Assembly (NCBI GenBank): GCA_035686425.1
Contig: DASRZL010000126.1
Span: 1 to 64,000 of the forward strand
DNA length: 64,000 nucleotides
Direction of reading: 5' to 3'
From: CAIXSE01 sp035686425
GTDB lineage: Bacteria > Actinomycetota > Thermoleophilia > UBA2241
Shown: positions 35,052 through 44,039 of the stretch, one piece after another
Position numbering within the stretch: position 1 is the first letter of the stretch
Layout: every line of letters starts with the position of its first letter
The notes under the pieces: model-generated
The model's database searches: none
Told to the model about the DNA's origin: nothing
Seen by the model: the letters and a program-made list of their open reading frames with translations, nothing else
Position numbers and translations under genes: made by a program

Positions 35052-35915
35052 ATGGCAGCTCAGATCATCGACGGCAAGGCGATCGCCGAGCAGGTCCGCG
35101 AGGAGATCAAGTCCGAGGTCGCGGAGCTCGCGACCTCCGGCGTCACGCCCGGCGTCGCGACGATCCTCGTCGGCGAGGACGGCGGCGCGCAGTTCTATCG
35201 CGGCCAGATCGAGAAGAACACCGGTACGGTGGGCTTCAACTACTTCAGTCACGTGCTCCCGGCCGCCGCGAGCGAGGCTGAGGTCCTCGATCTCATCGCC
35301 AAGCTCAACGCCGACCCGAGCGTACACGGCATTCTCGCGCTCATGCCGATGGACGCCGACATCGACCAGAACACCGTGTTCAACGCGATCGCTCCCGAGA
35401 AGGACCTCGACTGCGTGAACCCGGCCAACATCGGCCACGTGCTGCTCGGCGACCAGCTGTTCGCGCCGGCCACGCCGAGCGCCTGCATCGAGATCCTCGA
35501 CCGCGAGGGCATCGAGCTGTGTCCCGGCGGCAAGGGTCTCAACGTGACTATCGTGAATCACTCCAACATCGTCGGGAAGCCGGTGGCGCTGCTCTGCCTC
35601 AACCGCAACGCCTCGGTCCACGTGGTCCACGTGTTCAGCAAGGACGTGCCCGCCGCCTGCCGTGAGGCCGACGTGCTCATCTGCGCCGCTCCGGTGCAGA
35701 ACCTCATCAAGGCCGACATGGTCAAGCCGGGCGCCGTGGTCATCGACGTCACGACCATCCGCGTCGACGGCAAGCAGGTCGGCTCCCTCGAGTTCGAGGC
35801 TGTGTGCGAGGTCGCCGGCCGCGTCACACCGGTCCCCGGAGGCGTCGGCCCGGTCACCAACGTCATCCTGCTCAAGAACGCCCTCGCCGCCTGCAAGGCG
35901 CAGACGGCCGGCTGA
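35052..35915 (+). CDS. folD: FolD-family methylene-THF dehydrogenase, cyclohydrolase site degenerate
   Basis: A 287-residue FolD homologue with the NAD(P)-binding segment SNIVGKPVALL and the substrate motif PEKDLDCVNPANIG. The usual catalytic pattern YVxxK is replaced by YRGQIEK, and the GILVQLPLP loop by GILALMPMD, losing the conserved Gln. The GRSNIVG arginine is a histidine. It is therefore likely a dehydrogenase only, with FchA doing the hydrolysis. ATG 35052 is preceded by GAGAGGGAAG. A large hairpin follows. Confidence 0.85.
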   Translation: MAAQIIDGKAIAEQVREEIKSEVAELATSGVTPGVATILVGEDGGAQFYRGQIEKNTGTVGFNYFSHVLPAAASEAEVLDLIAKLNADPSVHGILALMPMDADIDQNTVFNAIAPEKDLDCVNPANIGHVLLGDQLFAPATPSACIEILDREGIELCPGGKGLNVTIVNHSNIVGKPVALLCLNRNASVHVVHVFSKDVPAACREADVLICAAPVQNLIKADMVKPGAVVIDVTTIRVDGKQVGSLEFEAVCEVAGRVTPVPGGVGPVTNVILLKNALAACKAQTAG

Positions 35916-35921
35916 TCGCGG

Positions 35922-35972
35922 GGCCGGCGGCGGGCGCGGCGGCCCTCCGGGCCGCGCTACCCGCCGCCGGCC
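35922..35972 (+). terminator. Hairpin after folD
   Basis: GGCCGGCGGCGGG (35922-35934) pairs perfectly with its complement at 35960-35972. The 25-nt loop itself contains a GGCCC/GGGCC mini-stem. It separates the folate genes from the diaphorase genes. Confidence 0.5.
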
Positions 35973-36083
35973 AAGTATGCTTCACTGAATCCAGACTGAA
36001 GACGCAGATGGGAAGGAGGGCGGCCGGACTGGTGCGCCATGGCCGCCCGACGAACGCGGAAGTGCGAAGGTGGAGTTGATGTG

Positions 36084-36635
36084 ATGCCCAGCCCAGCAGT
36101 GCCCTCCAAGCCTGCCGCGACCGGGGGAGGAGCCCCCGGGGCGGACGTCGACCTCGAGCAGGTCCAGACGCTCGTCGCGGAGATCGACCCCCACGGCAAC
36201 CTGATCGCGCTGCTGCAGCGCGCCCAGGCTGTCTTCGGCTATCTGCCGGAGCCGGTCGTCGACGAGATCGCCCGGCTGAGCGGCGTCCCGGCCTCGCGCA
36301 TCTACGGCATCATCACCTTCTACGCCCAATTCTCCACGGTCCCCAGCGGGCGGCACAAGATCTTCGTCTGTCACGGTACAGCCTGTCACGTGGCCGGCGC
36401 GACGCGCATCACCGAGGCGCTCGAGCAGGAGCTCGAGGTCGGCGACGGCGAGACCACGGCCGACAGGGAGTTCACGCTCGGCTCGGTCGCCTGCATGGGC
36501 GCCTGCTCGCAGGCGCCCGTCATGCGCGTCGAAGAAGAGACCTACGGCAACCTCAGCGCCGACGAGACGCGGAAGATCGCGCGCAAGCTCCTGGCCGAGG
36601 TGCTCGAGGAGCGCGGGGGCGATGGCGATGCCTGA
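36084..36635 (+). CDS. NuoE/HydC-like [2Fe-2S] subunit
   Basis: A 183-residue thioredoxin-fold [2Fe-2S] protein: N-terminal helical part (NLIALLQRAQAVFGYLPE), VCHGTACHVAGA with the first cysteines and GSVACMGACSQAP with the last. It accompanies NADH-oxidising flavoproteins in complex I, bifurcating hydrogenases and formate dehydrogenases. Its stop overlaps the NuoF-like gene by 14 bp. The ATG at 36084 is preferred; the frame is open upstream to 36039. Likely links formate or reduced-ferredoxin chemistry to NAD(P)H. Confidence 0.88.
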   Translation: MPSPAVPSKPAATGGGAPGADVDLEQVQTLVAEIDPHGNLIALLQRAQAVFGYLPEPVVDEIARLSGVPASRIYGIITFYAQFSTVPSGRHKIFVCHGTACHVAGATRITEALEQELEVGDGETTADREFTLGSVACMGACSQAPVMRVEEETYGNLSADETRKIARKLLAEVLEERGGDGDA

Positions 36636-38520
36636 GGTCACCCCAGCGCCCGCCGAGGGCGTCAAGGTCGGCGTCTCCACCGGCGCGGACGGCCGGCGGC
36701 GCGTCTCGGTGTGCGCCGGCACCGCCTGCGTCTTCGCCGGCTCCATGAAGATCCACGACGCCTTCGTCGCCGAGATCGCCGAGGCTGGGCTCCAGGACGA
36801 GGTCGAGGTCGGCATCATCGGCTGTCATGGCCTCTGCTCCCAGGGTCCGCTGGCGGTGGCCTCGGACGGAGACACGTATTACCCGCGCCTCAAGCTCAAG
36901 AACGTGAAGACGATCGTCGAGGAGCACCTCGTCGGCGGCGCGGTCGTGGAGAAGCTCCTGTACACCGACCCCGCGACCGGGGAGCGTATCGCCTGCGCCC
37001 ACGACATCCCCTTCTACAAGGCGCAGACGCGTGTCGCGCTGCGCAACGTCGGCGTCATCGACCCGGAGAGCCTGGACGAGTACCTGGCGCGCGGTGGCTA
37101 CGAGGCCGCGCGCAAGGCGCTCACGACGATGGAGCCGGAGGAGATCGTCCAGATGGTGCTGGACTCCGGGCTGCGCGGCCGGGGCGGCGCCGGGTTCCCG
37201 ACGGGCATGAAGTGGAAGTTCGCGGCCGCCTCGCCGGGTGAGGTCAAGTACATCATCTGCAACGGGGACGAGGGCGACCCCGGCGCGTTCATGGACGCCT
37301 CCATCATGGACGGCGATCCGCACGCTGTGCTGGAGGGCATGCTGATCGGCAGCTACGCCATCGGCGCCCACGAGGGCTACATCTACGTGCGCGCCGAGTA
37401 TCCGCTCGCCGTCAAGCGCCTGCGCCTCGCCATCGCCGCAGCTGAGGAGCGCGGACTGCTGGGCGACGACGCGCTCGGCAGCGGCTGGGACTTCAAGCTC
37501 AGGATCAAGGAGGGCGCCGGAGCCTTCGTCTGCGGCGAGGAGACGGCGCTCATCGCCTCCATCGAGGGCAAGCGCGGCATGCCGCGCACGCGGCCGCCGT
37601 TCCCTGCGGTCTCGGGCCTCTGGGGCAAGCCGACGAACATCAACAACGTCGAGACGTGGGCCAACGTGTCCTGGATCGTCGCCAGCGGGCCGGCCGCCTA
37701 CGCCTGCCACGGGAGCGACGCGTGCAAGGGCACCAAGGCCTTCAGCCTCGCCGGCAAGATCGTCAACGGCGGCCTCGCCGAGGTGCCGATGGGCTCCACG
37801 CTACGGCACGTCATCTTCGACGTCGGCGGCGGCATCAAGGACGGCAAGCAGTTCAAGGCCGTGCAGCTGGGTGGCCCGTCCGGCGGGTGCGTGCCGGCGA
37901 GCCTCCTCGACACGCCGGTCGACTACGAGAGCCTGGCCGCGACCGGCGCCATCATGGGCTCCGGCGGCATGGTGGTCGCCGACGACACCACGTGCATGGT
38001 CGATCTCGCGAGGTACTTCCTGCAGTTCACCCAGAACGAGAGCTGCGGCAAGTGCGTCCCCTGCCGCCTCGGCACCAAACGCATGCTCGAGATCCTCGAG
38101 CGCATCTGCGCCGGTGAGGGGGAGGAGGGCGACGTCGAGCGCCTCGAGAAGCTGGCCGTCACCATCAAGAAGACCAGCCTCTGCGGCCTCGGCCAGACGG
38201 CGCCCAACCCAGTGCTCACGACCATCCGCTACTTCCGCGACGAGTATCGGGCCCACATCGACGACCGCCGCTGCCCCGCGCTCTCGTGCGAATCGCTCAT
38301 CGCCTACTCCATCGATCCGGAGGCCTGCACCGGCTGCACGTTGTGCGCCAAGAAGTGCCCGGTCGAGGCCGCGACCGGCGAGAAGAAGCAGGTCCACACC
38401 ATCGACCAGGCGCTCTGCATCCGCTGCGACGCCTGCCGCGTCGCCTGCAAGTTCGACGCGGTCAAGGTCGTGAGCGGGCCGGAAGAGATCGCCGCGGCGG
38501 TGCGGGCGCAGAGCGCCTGA
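36622..38520 (+). CDS. NuoF/HydB-like diaphorase with extra Fe-S domains
   Basis: A 632-residue multidomain flavoprotein. It has an N-terminal thioredoxin-like [2Fe-2S] domain (CAGTACVFAG, GCHGLCSQG), the NADH/FMN domain (RGRGGAGFPTGMKW, CNGDEGDPGAFMD, CGEETALIASIEG), an SLBB domain, the [4Fe-4S] site SCGKCVPCRLGT, and a C-terminal two-cluster ferredoxin (CTGCTLCAKKCP, CIRCDACRVACKF). This layout is typical of electron-bifurcating hydrogenase HydB and NADP-reducing hydrogenase HndC. No catalytic hydrogenase or formate dehydrogenase subunit is adjacent, so its partner must be encoded elsewhere. Confidence 0.9.
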   Translation: MAMPEVTPAPAEGVKVGVSTGADGRRRVSVCAGTACVFAGSMKIHDAFVAEIAEAGLQDEVEVGIIGCHGLCSQGPLAVASDGDTYYPRLKLKNVKTIVEEHLVGGAVVEKLLYTDPATGERIACAHDIPFYKAQTRVALRNVGVIDPESLDEYLARGGYEAARKALTTMEPEEIVQMVLDSGLRGRGGAGFPTGMKWKFAAASPGEVKYIICNGDEGDPGAFMDASIMDGDPHAVLEGMLIGSYAIGAHEGYIYVRAEYPLAVKRLRLAIAAAEERGLLGDDALGSGWDFKLRIKEGAGAFVCGEETALIASIEGKRGMPRTRPPFPAVSGLWGKPTNINNVETWANVSWIVASGPAAYACHGSDACKGTKAFSLAGKIVNGGLAEVPMGSTLRHVIFDVGGGIKDGKQFKAVQLGGPSGGCVPASLLDTPVDYESLAATGAIMGSGGMVVADDTTCMVDLARYFLQFTQNESCGKCVPCRLGTKRMLEILERICAGEGEEGDVERLEKLAVTIKKTSLCGLGQTAPNPVLTTIRYFRDEYRAHIDDRRCPALSCESLIAYSIDPEACTGCTLCAKKCPVEAATGEKKQVHTIDQALCIRCDACRVACKFDAVKVVSGPEEIAAAVRAQSA

Positions 38521-38541
38521 CGTCTTGAGACTCGCGCCTTC

Positions 38542-38576
38542 GGGCCCGGCGATGCCGTCACGGCGTCGCCGGGCCC
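38542..38576 (+). terminator. Strong terminator after the one-carbon/diaphorase genes
   Basis: A 16-bp stem (38542-38557 with 38561-38576) with one G-T wobble and a TCA loop. Confidence 0.75.
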
Positions 38577-38767
38577 TATGCGTCTTTACTGCGCGGACCC
38601 CTTGCCTTCCGGCATTCCTTGCGCATATCTTTCGCTCGGTGATCAATCTGCGTCACGATCGATACCGCGGACCGAGGGGGTGGACCACACAGCGACAGTC
38701 GTGAGAACCAGTAGTAAGCGGATTGTCGCCGGGGCACGGCCGGGAGTCCGCCAACAAGGGGGGTAGT

Positions 38768-40393
38768 GTGGCAGAAGAACTCGCTTTCGCACGAAAGGCC
38801 AGCGGCCTGGTCCGCGGCCTCTCCATGACCGACGCCATCGCCGTCGGCATGATGAACCAGGGCATCACGCCCAGCATCTGGACGATGATCACCTGGGGCC
38901 TCGGCACCTACCTGACCGGTAACCTGCTCTGGGCCAGCATCATCTCGCTCGTGCTCGTCGGCTTCGGCTTCCCGCTCGTCTGGGGCGTGCTCTCCGGGAG
39001 CATGCCGCGCTCGGGCGGTGAGTACATCTACAACTCGCGCATCATCCACCCGATCGTCGGCATCGCCGAGAGCTTCGGCAACGCCTTCGTGATGATCTTC
39101 TGGGTCTACATCCTGGCGCCGTGGATCGCCGACCCCGGGCTCGTGATCTTCGCCGAGTACCAGGGCTGGACCTGGCTCTACGACTCGGCCACCGGAGCCT
39201 TCTTCGGCGGCCTCTCTTACGACTGGGGCGTGTTCGTCGTCGCCACCGTCTCCAACATCATCGCCTTCTTCACGGTCGTCTTCGGCATGAAGATCTTCGC
39301 CACCGTGCAGAAGACGATCATGGGCTTCGCCCTCGGCGGCGCCGCCGTGGTCACCGGGGCGATCATGTTCAGCAGCAAGGACGGCTTCGCCGAGAAGTGG
39401 GACGCGATCGCCGCCCAGTACGACTCGCTCGCCTACTCCGAGGTCGTGCCCGCGGTGTCGGCCGCCATCGGCGAGGCGGTGCCGACGAGCTCGACCTTCT
39501 ACGGCACCCTCGGCGTCATGGTCGCCGGCTCGTGGCTGTTCGCCTACGCCTACTTCTGCGTCTTCGTCGCCGGCGAGGTCAAGCGCCCCGACAAGACGCT
39601 GATCACGGCCAACTTCATCGCCATCCTGATCCCCGCCTGCTTCATGATCTGGACGGCGCTGGCGATGTACCGGACGATGCCCTTCGACTTCATCTCGGCG
39701 ACCGCCTGGATCGACAACAACGGCGGCATCGAGGGCTACAACCTGCCCTACCTGCCGAGTTACATGAGCCTCGCCTACATCGCCCACTCGAACTGGTTCA
39801 TCGCCCTGGCGGCGAGCGGTTCCTACATCCTCTTCACCTTCTGGTATCTCTCGCTCAGCTACCTCGCCTTCCCGCGCATCATCTTCGCCTGGGGCATGGA
39901 CCGCATGGGTCCCAAGTGGTTCACCTCGATCAACCCGCGGTGGGCGAGCCCGGTGAAGAACTACATCCTCTGCTTCGTCCTCTGCCAGGGTGCGATCGCG
40001 CTCTACACCTTCTGGCTGGGCAGCTACATGCAGGGCCTCACCGTGACCGGCATGGAGATCGTCTCGGTCTGGGGCGTGACCACCATCGCCGCGCTCATCT
40101 TCCCCTACGTGAAGCGCGCCAAGGGCATCTGGGAGTCCTCGCCCTACCGCACCTGGAAGTTCCTCGGCGTGCCGCTCGTCTCCTGGGGCGCCCTGGCTTC
40201 TCTGGTCTACCTGGGCATCCTCTTCTACTTCCTCATCTTCACCGAGGAGATGAAGGACTCCAACGGCCAGTCGTGGATCCTCTACGGCATCGTCTGGATC
40301 ATCGGTATCCTCTGGTACTTCTTCTGGGCGGCGCGCAGCAAGAGCGTCGGCGTCGACGTCGGTATGACCTACGGGGAGCTGCCGCCGGAGTGA
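38768..40393 (+). CDS. APC-superfamily amino acid/polyamine permease (copy 1)
   Basis: A 541-residue permease with about 12 membrane helices. APC features include the unwound first helix around MNQGITPSIW, the segment GSMPRSGGEYIYNSR and AGEVKRPDK. It is clearly paralogous to the permease at 41323; both start with (M)AEELAFARKASGLVRGLS and end with VDVxMTYGELPPE. GTG 38768 matches that shared start. An Lrp/AsnC regulator lies between the copies, and a putrescine-type aminotransferase and its matching operator lie 6 kb away, so a polyamine or amino acid substrate is likely. Confidence 0.88.
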   Translation: MAEELAFARKASGLVRGLSMTDAIAVGMMNQGITPSIWTMITWGLGTYLTGNLLWASIISLVLVGFGFPLVWGVLSGSMPRSGGEYIYNSRIIHPIVGIAESFGNAFVMIFWVYILAPWIADPGLVIFAEYQGWTWLYDSATGAFFGGLSYDWGVFVVATVSNIIAFFTVVFGMKIFATVQKTIMGFALGGAAVVTGAIMFSSKDGFAEKWDAIAAQYDSLAYSEVVPAVSAAIGEAVPTSSTFYGTLGVMVAGSWLFAYAYFCVFVAGEVKRPDKTLITANFIAILIPACFMIWTALAMYRTMPFDFISATAWIDNNGGIEGYNLPYLPSYMSLAYIAHSNWFIALAASGSYILFTFWYLSLSYLAFPRIIFAWGMDRMGPKWFTSINPRWASPVKNYILCFVLCQGAIALYTFWLGSYMQGLTVTGMEIVSVWGVTTIAALIFPYVKRAKGIWESSPYRTWKFLGVPLVSWGALASLVYLGILFYFLIFTEEMKDSNGQSWILYGIVWIIGILWYFFWAARSKSVGVDVGMTYGELPPE

Positions 40394-40441
40394 TGCTCTC
40401 GCGCCACCACCACCCCGTCGCCGACGCGGCGACGTGAGACC

Positions 40442-40481
40442 GCTCCGGGGCGGCGCGCCAAGAGGCGCGCCGCCCCGGAGC
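40442..40481 (+). terminator. 18-bp perfect hairpin terminator
   Basis: Arms 40442-40459 and 40464-40481 pair perfectly around an AAGA tetraloop and are followed by TTCCT. Confidence 0.85.
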
Positions 40482-40540
40482 TTCCTGGCGGGACCCTGCC
40501 GGCCGCGTCACGCGGATTCGGCGCGTGCAGTCCCCCGACT

Positions 40541-40708
40541 TTCGGCCGAACGACCGAAACGACCCGTGTGGGGAGGCCCTGCTCGGTGCTGGGCCGAGTC
40601 TACGCCGTATGTGGGATTCGGCAGGCTACGAACGTCGTTGATTGCCGAATCCGACACACCTTTCGCAAGCCTTGACATTTTCCGACTCTAGGTATCGAAA
40701 TATACCTA
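40541..40708 (+). promoter_or_regulatory. Complex control region upstream of the Lrp/AsnC gene
   Basis: The 343-bp spacer 40394-40736 holds a terminator and then several sites. TTCGG-N8-CCGAA lies at 40541-40558. A 10-bp inverted repeat GGATTCGGCA/TGCCGAATCC lies at 40614-40623 and 40643-40652. TTGACA lies at 40672-40677, overlapping a region with the inverted repeat TAGGTAT-N6-ATACCTA (40689-40708). Lrp-type proteins bind such clustered sites, so autoregulation is likely. The -10 is ambiguous. Confidence 0.55.
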
Positions 40709-40736
40709 CGAATGGGCCTGACCAGGAGGGGTCGCG

Positions 40737-41228
40737 TTGCCATTCTCCCTCGATACGATCGACAGGCAGATCGTGTCACTTCTCATAGAAGACGGCCGCG
40801 TCTCCTCGGCCGAGATCACCCGGCGCATCGGGCACGTCTCCGAGCGCGCCGTGCGCTACCGGATCGAGCGCCTGATTCGCACGGGGGTGATCCGCGTGAG
40901 CGCCATCGTCATGCCCCAGGCCGTCGGCTTCGAAGTCACGGGCGACGTGCTCGTCGATGTCGCCCCCGGCAAGCTGCAGGACGTCGCCGCGCAGCTGGTC
41001 GAGTTCCCCACGGTGAGCTACGTGGCCGGATCGGTCGGCGAAGGCGACCTCAGTGTGCAGATCTACGCACGGGACACCGAGGAGCTCCTCCGCTTCGTCA
41101 ACGAGGTCATCGGCAAGGTCCCTGGAGTCACGCGCACCAAACTCGCCATGGTGCCGTGGAAGCTCAAGGACGTGTATCAGTGGCACGTGCCCCCTGAGGC
41201 CGCTGAGGAAGGGAGGGCGATCGGCTGA
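40737..41228 (+). CDS. Lrp/AsnC-family transcriptional regulator
   Basis: A 163-residue protein with an N-terminal helix-turn-helix (IDRQIVSLLIEDGRVSSAEI, RRIGHVSERAVRYRIERL) and a C-terminal RAM ligand-binding domain (about 65-150). Such regulators sense amino acids. The TTG start at 40737 follows AGGAGGGG. It stands between two paralogous permeases, and its upstream element TTCGG-N8-CCGAA recurs before the class III aminotransferase at 46365. It is the best candidate to co-regulate the whole 38-46 kb block. Confidence 0.88.
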   Translation: MPFSLDTIDRQIVSLLIEDGRVSSAEITRRIGHVSERAVRYRIERLIRTGVIRVSAIVMPQAVGFEVTGDVLVDVAPGKLQDVAAQLVEFPTVSYVAGSVGEGDLSVQIYARDTEELLRFVNEVIGKVPGVTRTKLAMVPWKLKDVYQWHVPPEAAEEGRAIG

Positions 41229-41322
41229 GGCTTTCTCGTTCTTGGTTTGACGTACCATCACTCGATCACTGCAGCGCCGGCCGGGGGGCCTCGTCGGCGA
41301 GACATAGAACAAGGGGGGAAAC

Positions 41323-42978
41323 ATGGCTGAAGAACTAGCGTTTGCTCGCAAAGCCAGCGGCCTGGTCCGCGGCCTCTCCATGTGGGACGCGTTCGGCGTC
41401 GGGTTCATGAACCAGGGGCTCACGCCCTCGATCTGGGTCATGACCAGCCTCGGCGTCGGCGTCTACCTGGGCGGCAACCTCGTCTGGGCGACCATCATCT
41501 CGATGATCCTCGCCGGCATCGGCTTCCCGATCGTCTGGGGCGTGCTCGGCGGCTCCATGCCTCGTTCGGGCGGCGAGTACATCTACAACTCGCGCATCCT
41601 GCACCCCATCGTGGGCATCGGCGAGTCGTTCGGCAACGCCTTCGTGTGGATCCTCTGGATCTACGTGCTGGCGCCCTGGCTGGCCGACCCCGGCATGGTC
41701 ATGATGTCGCAGTTCATGGACTGGTCGTGGCTCTACGACAGCGCCAACGAGACGTTCTTCGGCGGCCTCAGCTACGCGTGGGGCAGCTTCGTCATCGCCA
41801 CGATCGCCAACATCATCGCGTTCCTGTTCGTGGTGTGGGGCATCAAGTGGTTCGCGCGCATCCAGAAGGTCGTCATGATCTTCGGCATCGGCGGCTGCAT
41901 CGTCCTGCTCGGCGCCATCACCTACTACGCCATGAAGCTCGGCCAGACCGGGTTCGTGGAGAGCTGGAACGCCACAGCCACGACGTACGGCTCGATCGAC
42001 TACGCCGGCTTCCTCGCGGGGGCCAGCGAAGAGGCCGGTCAGATGATGCCGACCTCCTGGAACTGGTTCGACACGTTCGGCGTCATGGTCGCCGGCTCGT
42101 GGCTCTTCGCCTACAGCTACTGCATCACGTTCATCGCCGGTGAAGTGAAGCGCCCCGACAAGACCATCATCCTGTCGAATCTCTTCGCGATTCTCGTCCC
42201 CGGCTTCTTCATGCTGTGGGCGGCCCTCGCACTCTACGGCCTGGTCAAGTTCGACTTCTTCTCGGCGACGCAGTTCATCGACAATGCCGGCAGCGACCTC
42301 GGCGGCGCCTACACCGTGCCGTGGAGTACGAACTTCCTCGGCATCCTCGCCATGGTGACCGCCAACAAGGTCGTCCTGTTCATCTCGGTGCTGTCGTTCC
42401 TCGCCTTCGACCTGTGGTGGGTCGCGCTCAGCTACCTGGCGTTCCCGCGCATCCTCTTCGCGTGGGGCATGGACCGCATGGGTCCCAAGTGGTTCACGGA
42501 CATCAACCCGCGGTTCGCCAGCCCCGTGAAGAACCACGTCCTCTGCTTCGTCCTCGGCCAGATCATGATCGCCTTGTACGTCTTCTGGCAGAACGAAGCG
42601 ATGCAGGGCCTGGCAGTCACGGCCCTGGAGATCTTCTCGGTGTTCGGCGTCACGGCTATCGCGGCGCTGGTCTTCCCCTATGTCAAGCGCGCCAGAGGCA
42701 TCTGGGACGCGTCTCCGTACAAGACCTGGAGGCTCGCCGGCATCCCGGTAGTCACGATCGGCGCCATCGTCGACCTGATTTACCTGGGCATCCTGGCCTA
42801 CTTCTTCTTCTTCCTGCCCGACCCCGCCAAGCGCCTCGAGGGCTTCACCACCTCGACGGGCCTGGTGATCGCCATCACGTGGATCTTGGGCATCATCTGG
42901 TATTTCTTCTGGAAGCAGCGCAGCAAGAGCGTAGGCGTCGACGTTTCGATGACCTATGGCGAGTTGCCGCCTGAGTGA
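41323..42978 (+). CDS. APC-superfamily amino acid/polyamine permease (copy 2)
   Basis: A 551-residue permease closely related to the one at 38768 over its full length, with the same N- and C-terminal signatures, GSMPRSGGEYIYNSR, AGEVKRPDK and DRMGPKWFT. The differences lie mainly in the external loops, suggesting a tandem duplication with diverged substrate specificity. ATG 41323 follows GGGGGGAAAC. A 16-bp perfect terminator follows the stop. Confidence 0.88.
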   Translation: MAEELAFARKASGLVRGLSMWDAFGVGFMNQGLTPSIWVMTSLGVGVYLGGNLVWATIISMILAGIGFPIVWGVLGGSMPRSGGEYIYNSRILHPIVGIGESFGNAFVWILWIYVLAPWLADPGMVMMSQFMDWSWLYDSANETFFGGLSYAWGSFVIATIANIIAFLFVVWGIKWFARIQKVVMIFGIGGCIVLLGAITYYAMKLGQTGFVESWNATATTYGSIDYAGFLAGASEEAGQMMPTSWNWFDTFGVMVAGSWLFAYSYCITFIAGEVKRPDKTIILSNLFAILVPGFFMLWAALALYGLVKFDFFSATQFIDNAGSDLGGAYTVPWSTNFLGILAMVTANKVVLFISVLSFLAFDLWWVALSYLAFPRILFAWGMDRMGPKWFTDINPRFASPVKNHVLCFVLGQIMIALYVFWQNEAMQGLAVTALEIFSVFGVTAIAALVFPYVKRARGIWDASPYKTWRLAGIPVVTIGAIVDLIYLGILAYFFFFLPDPAKRLEGFTTSTGLVIAITWILGIIWYFFWKQRSKSVGVDVSMTYGELPPE

Positions 42979-42990
42979 TCTTTGAGTACC

Positions 42991-43026
42991 GTGAGGGGGC
43001 GGGAGCATCCGCTCCCGCCCCCTCAC
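42991..43026 (+). terminator. 16-bp perfect hairpin terminator
   Basis: Arms 42991-43006 and 43011-43026 pair perfectly around an ATCC loop. Confidence 0.85.
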
Positions 43027-43045
43027 TGGCCTTTGGAGTGTGTAG

Positions 43046-43978
43046 ATGATCAAGCTGTTTTTCGTCACCGACATCCACGGCTCGAACGTGTGCTACCGGA
43101 AGTTCCTGAACGCCCTTCCGATCTACGGAGCCGACGTGGCCGTCCTTCTGGGTGACCTGACCGGCAAGGTCCTCGTCCCGCTCGTGGACAAGGGCGGGGA
43201 CCAGTGGGAATGCACCCTGATGGGGCAGTACCGCGAGATCAACGGGCAAGAGGAGCTCGCGGAGATCAAGAAGATCGTCGAGAACGCCGGCTACTACTGG
43301 GTCCACCAGACGCGCGAGGAGTTCGACGATACGCGCGCCGACCCGGCCAAGATCGACGCGCTGTTCAAGAGCCTCGTCTTCCAGCGCGTGCAGGAGTGGC
43401 TCGACCTCGCCGACGAGCGACTCGAGGGCAAGCCCTACCAGATGTACATGGCGCCGGGGAACGACGACTGGTTCGTGATCGACGACATGATCGACAACGC
43501 CAAGCTCGTGCACCCCTGTGACAAGCGTGTCGTCGAGATCGACCATCACGAGATGATCACCTCGTCGGCGTCCAACCCGACGCCTTGGGACACGCCGCGC
43601 GAGATGAGCGAGGACGACCTCGAGGTGCACCTGCGCGAGCTGTGCGCCAAGGTCAAGAACCAGGGCACGGCGATCTACAACTTCCACGTGCCGCCCTACG
43701 GCTACTCGCTCGACCTGTGCCCCAAGCTCGATGAGAACCTGACCATGGCCGCCGACGAGAAGATCCACGCCGGCAGCATGGGCGCCAAGCGGGTCATCGA
43801 GGAGTTCCAGCCGCTGCTCGGCCTGCACGGCCACATCCACGAGTCACGCGGTGCACAGAAAGCCGGGCGCACGCTGCTCATCAACCCGGGCAGCGAGTAC
43901 TCTGAGGGCATCCTCAAGGGCGTCATCATCATGCTCGACAAGAAGAAGGTCAAGGACTACGTCTTCACCTCCGGGTGA
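43046..43978 (+). CDS. Calcineurin-like metallophosphoesterase of unknown substrate
   Basis: A 310-residue protein with the full calcineurin-type metal site: DIHG near residue 9, GDLTG at about 36, GNDDW, and HGHIHES near the C-terminus. Between the second and third motifs is an insert of about 90 charged residues. ATG 43046 follows TTGGAG. It is followed 61 bp later by a nucleotidyltransferase-like gene, and the pair is bracketed by strong terminators, so they probably work together. The substrate (nucleotide, RNA or phosphoprotein) is open. Confidence 0.8.
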   Translation: MIKLFFVTDIHGSNVCYRKFLNALPIYGADVAVLLGDLTGKVLVPLVDKGGDQWECTLMGQYREINGQEELAEIKKIVENAGYYWVHQTREEFDDTRADPAKIDALFKSLVFQRVQEWLDLADERLEGKPYQMYMAPGNDDWFVIDDMIDNAKLVHPCDKRVVEIDHHEMITSSASNPTPWDTPREMSEDDLEVHLRELCAKVKNQGTAIYNFHVPPYGYSLDLCPKLDENLTMAADEKIHAGSMGAKRVIEEFQPLLGLHGHIHESRGAQKAGRTLLINPGSEYSEGILKGVIIMLDKKKVKDYVFTSG

Positions 43979-44039
43979 GCGGCGCGTAGACTCCATCTTT
44001 CGAGACGACGCCGAACCCGGAAGGGGGCGATAGGTAGAT

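Noticed and set aside
36622..38520. Complex I subunit NuoF of a full nuo operon
   Set aside because: Only E- and F-like subunits are present and the F-like protein has an additional C-terminal ferredoxin domain, typical of hydrogenase or formate dehydrogenase diaphorases.
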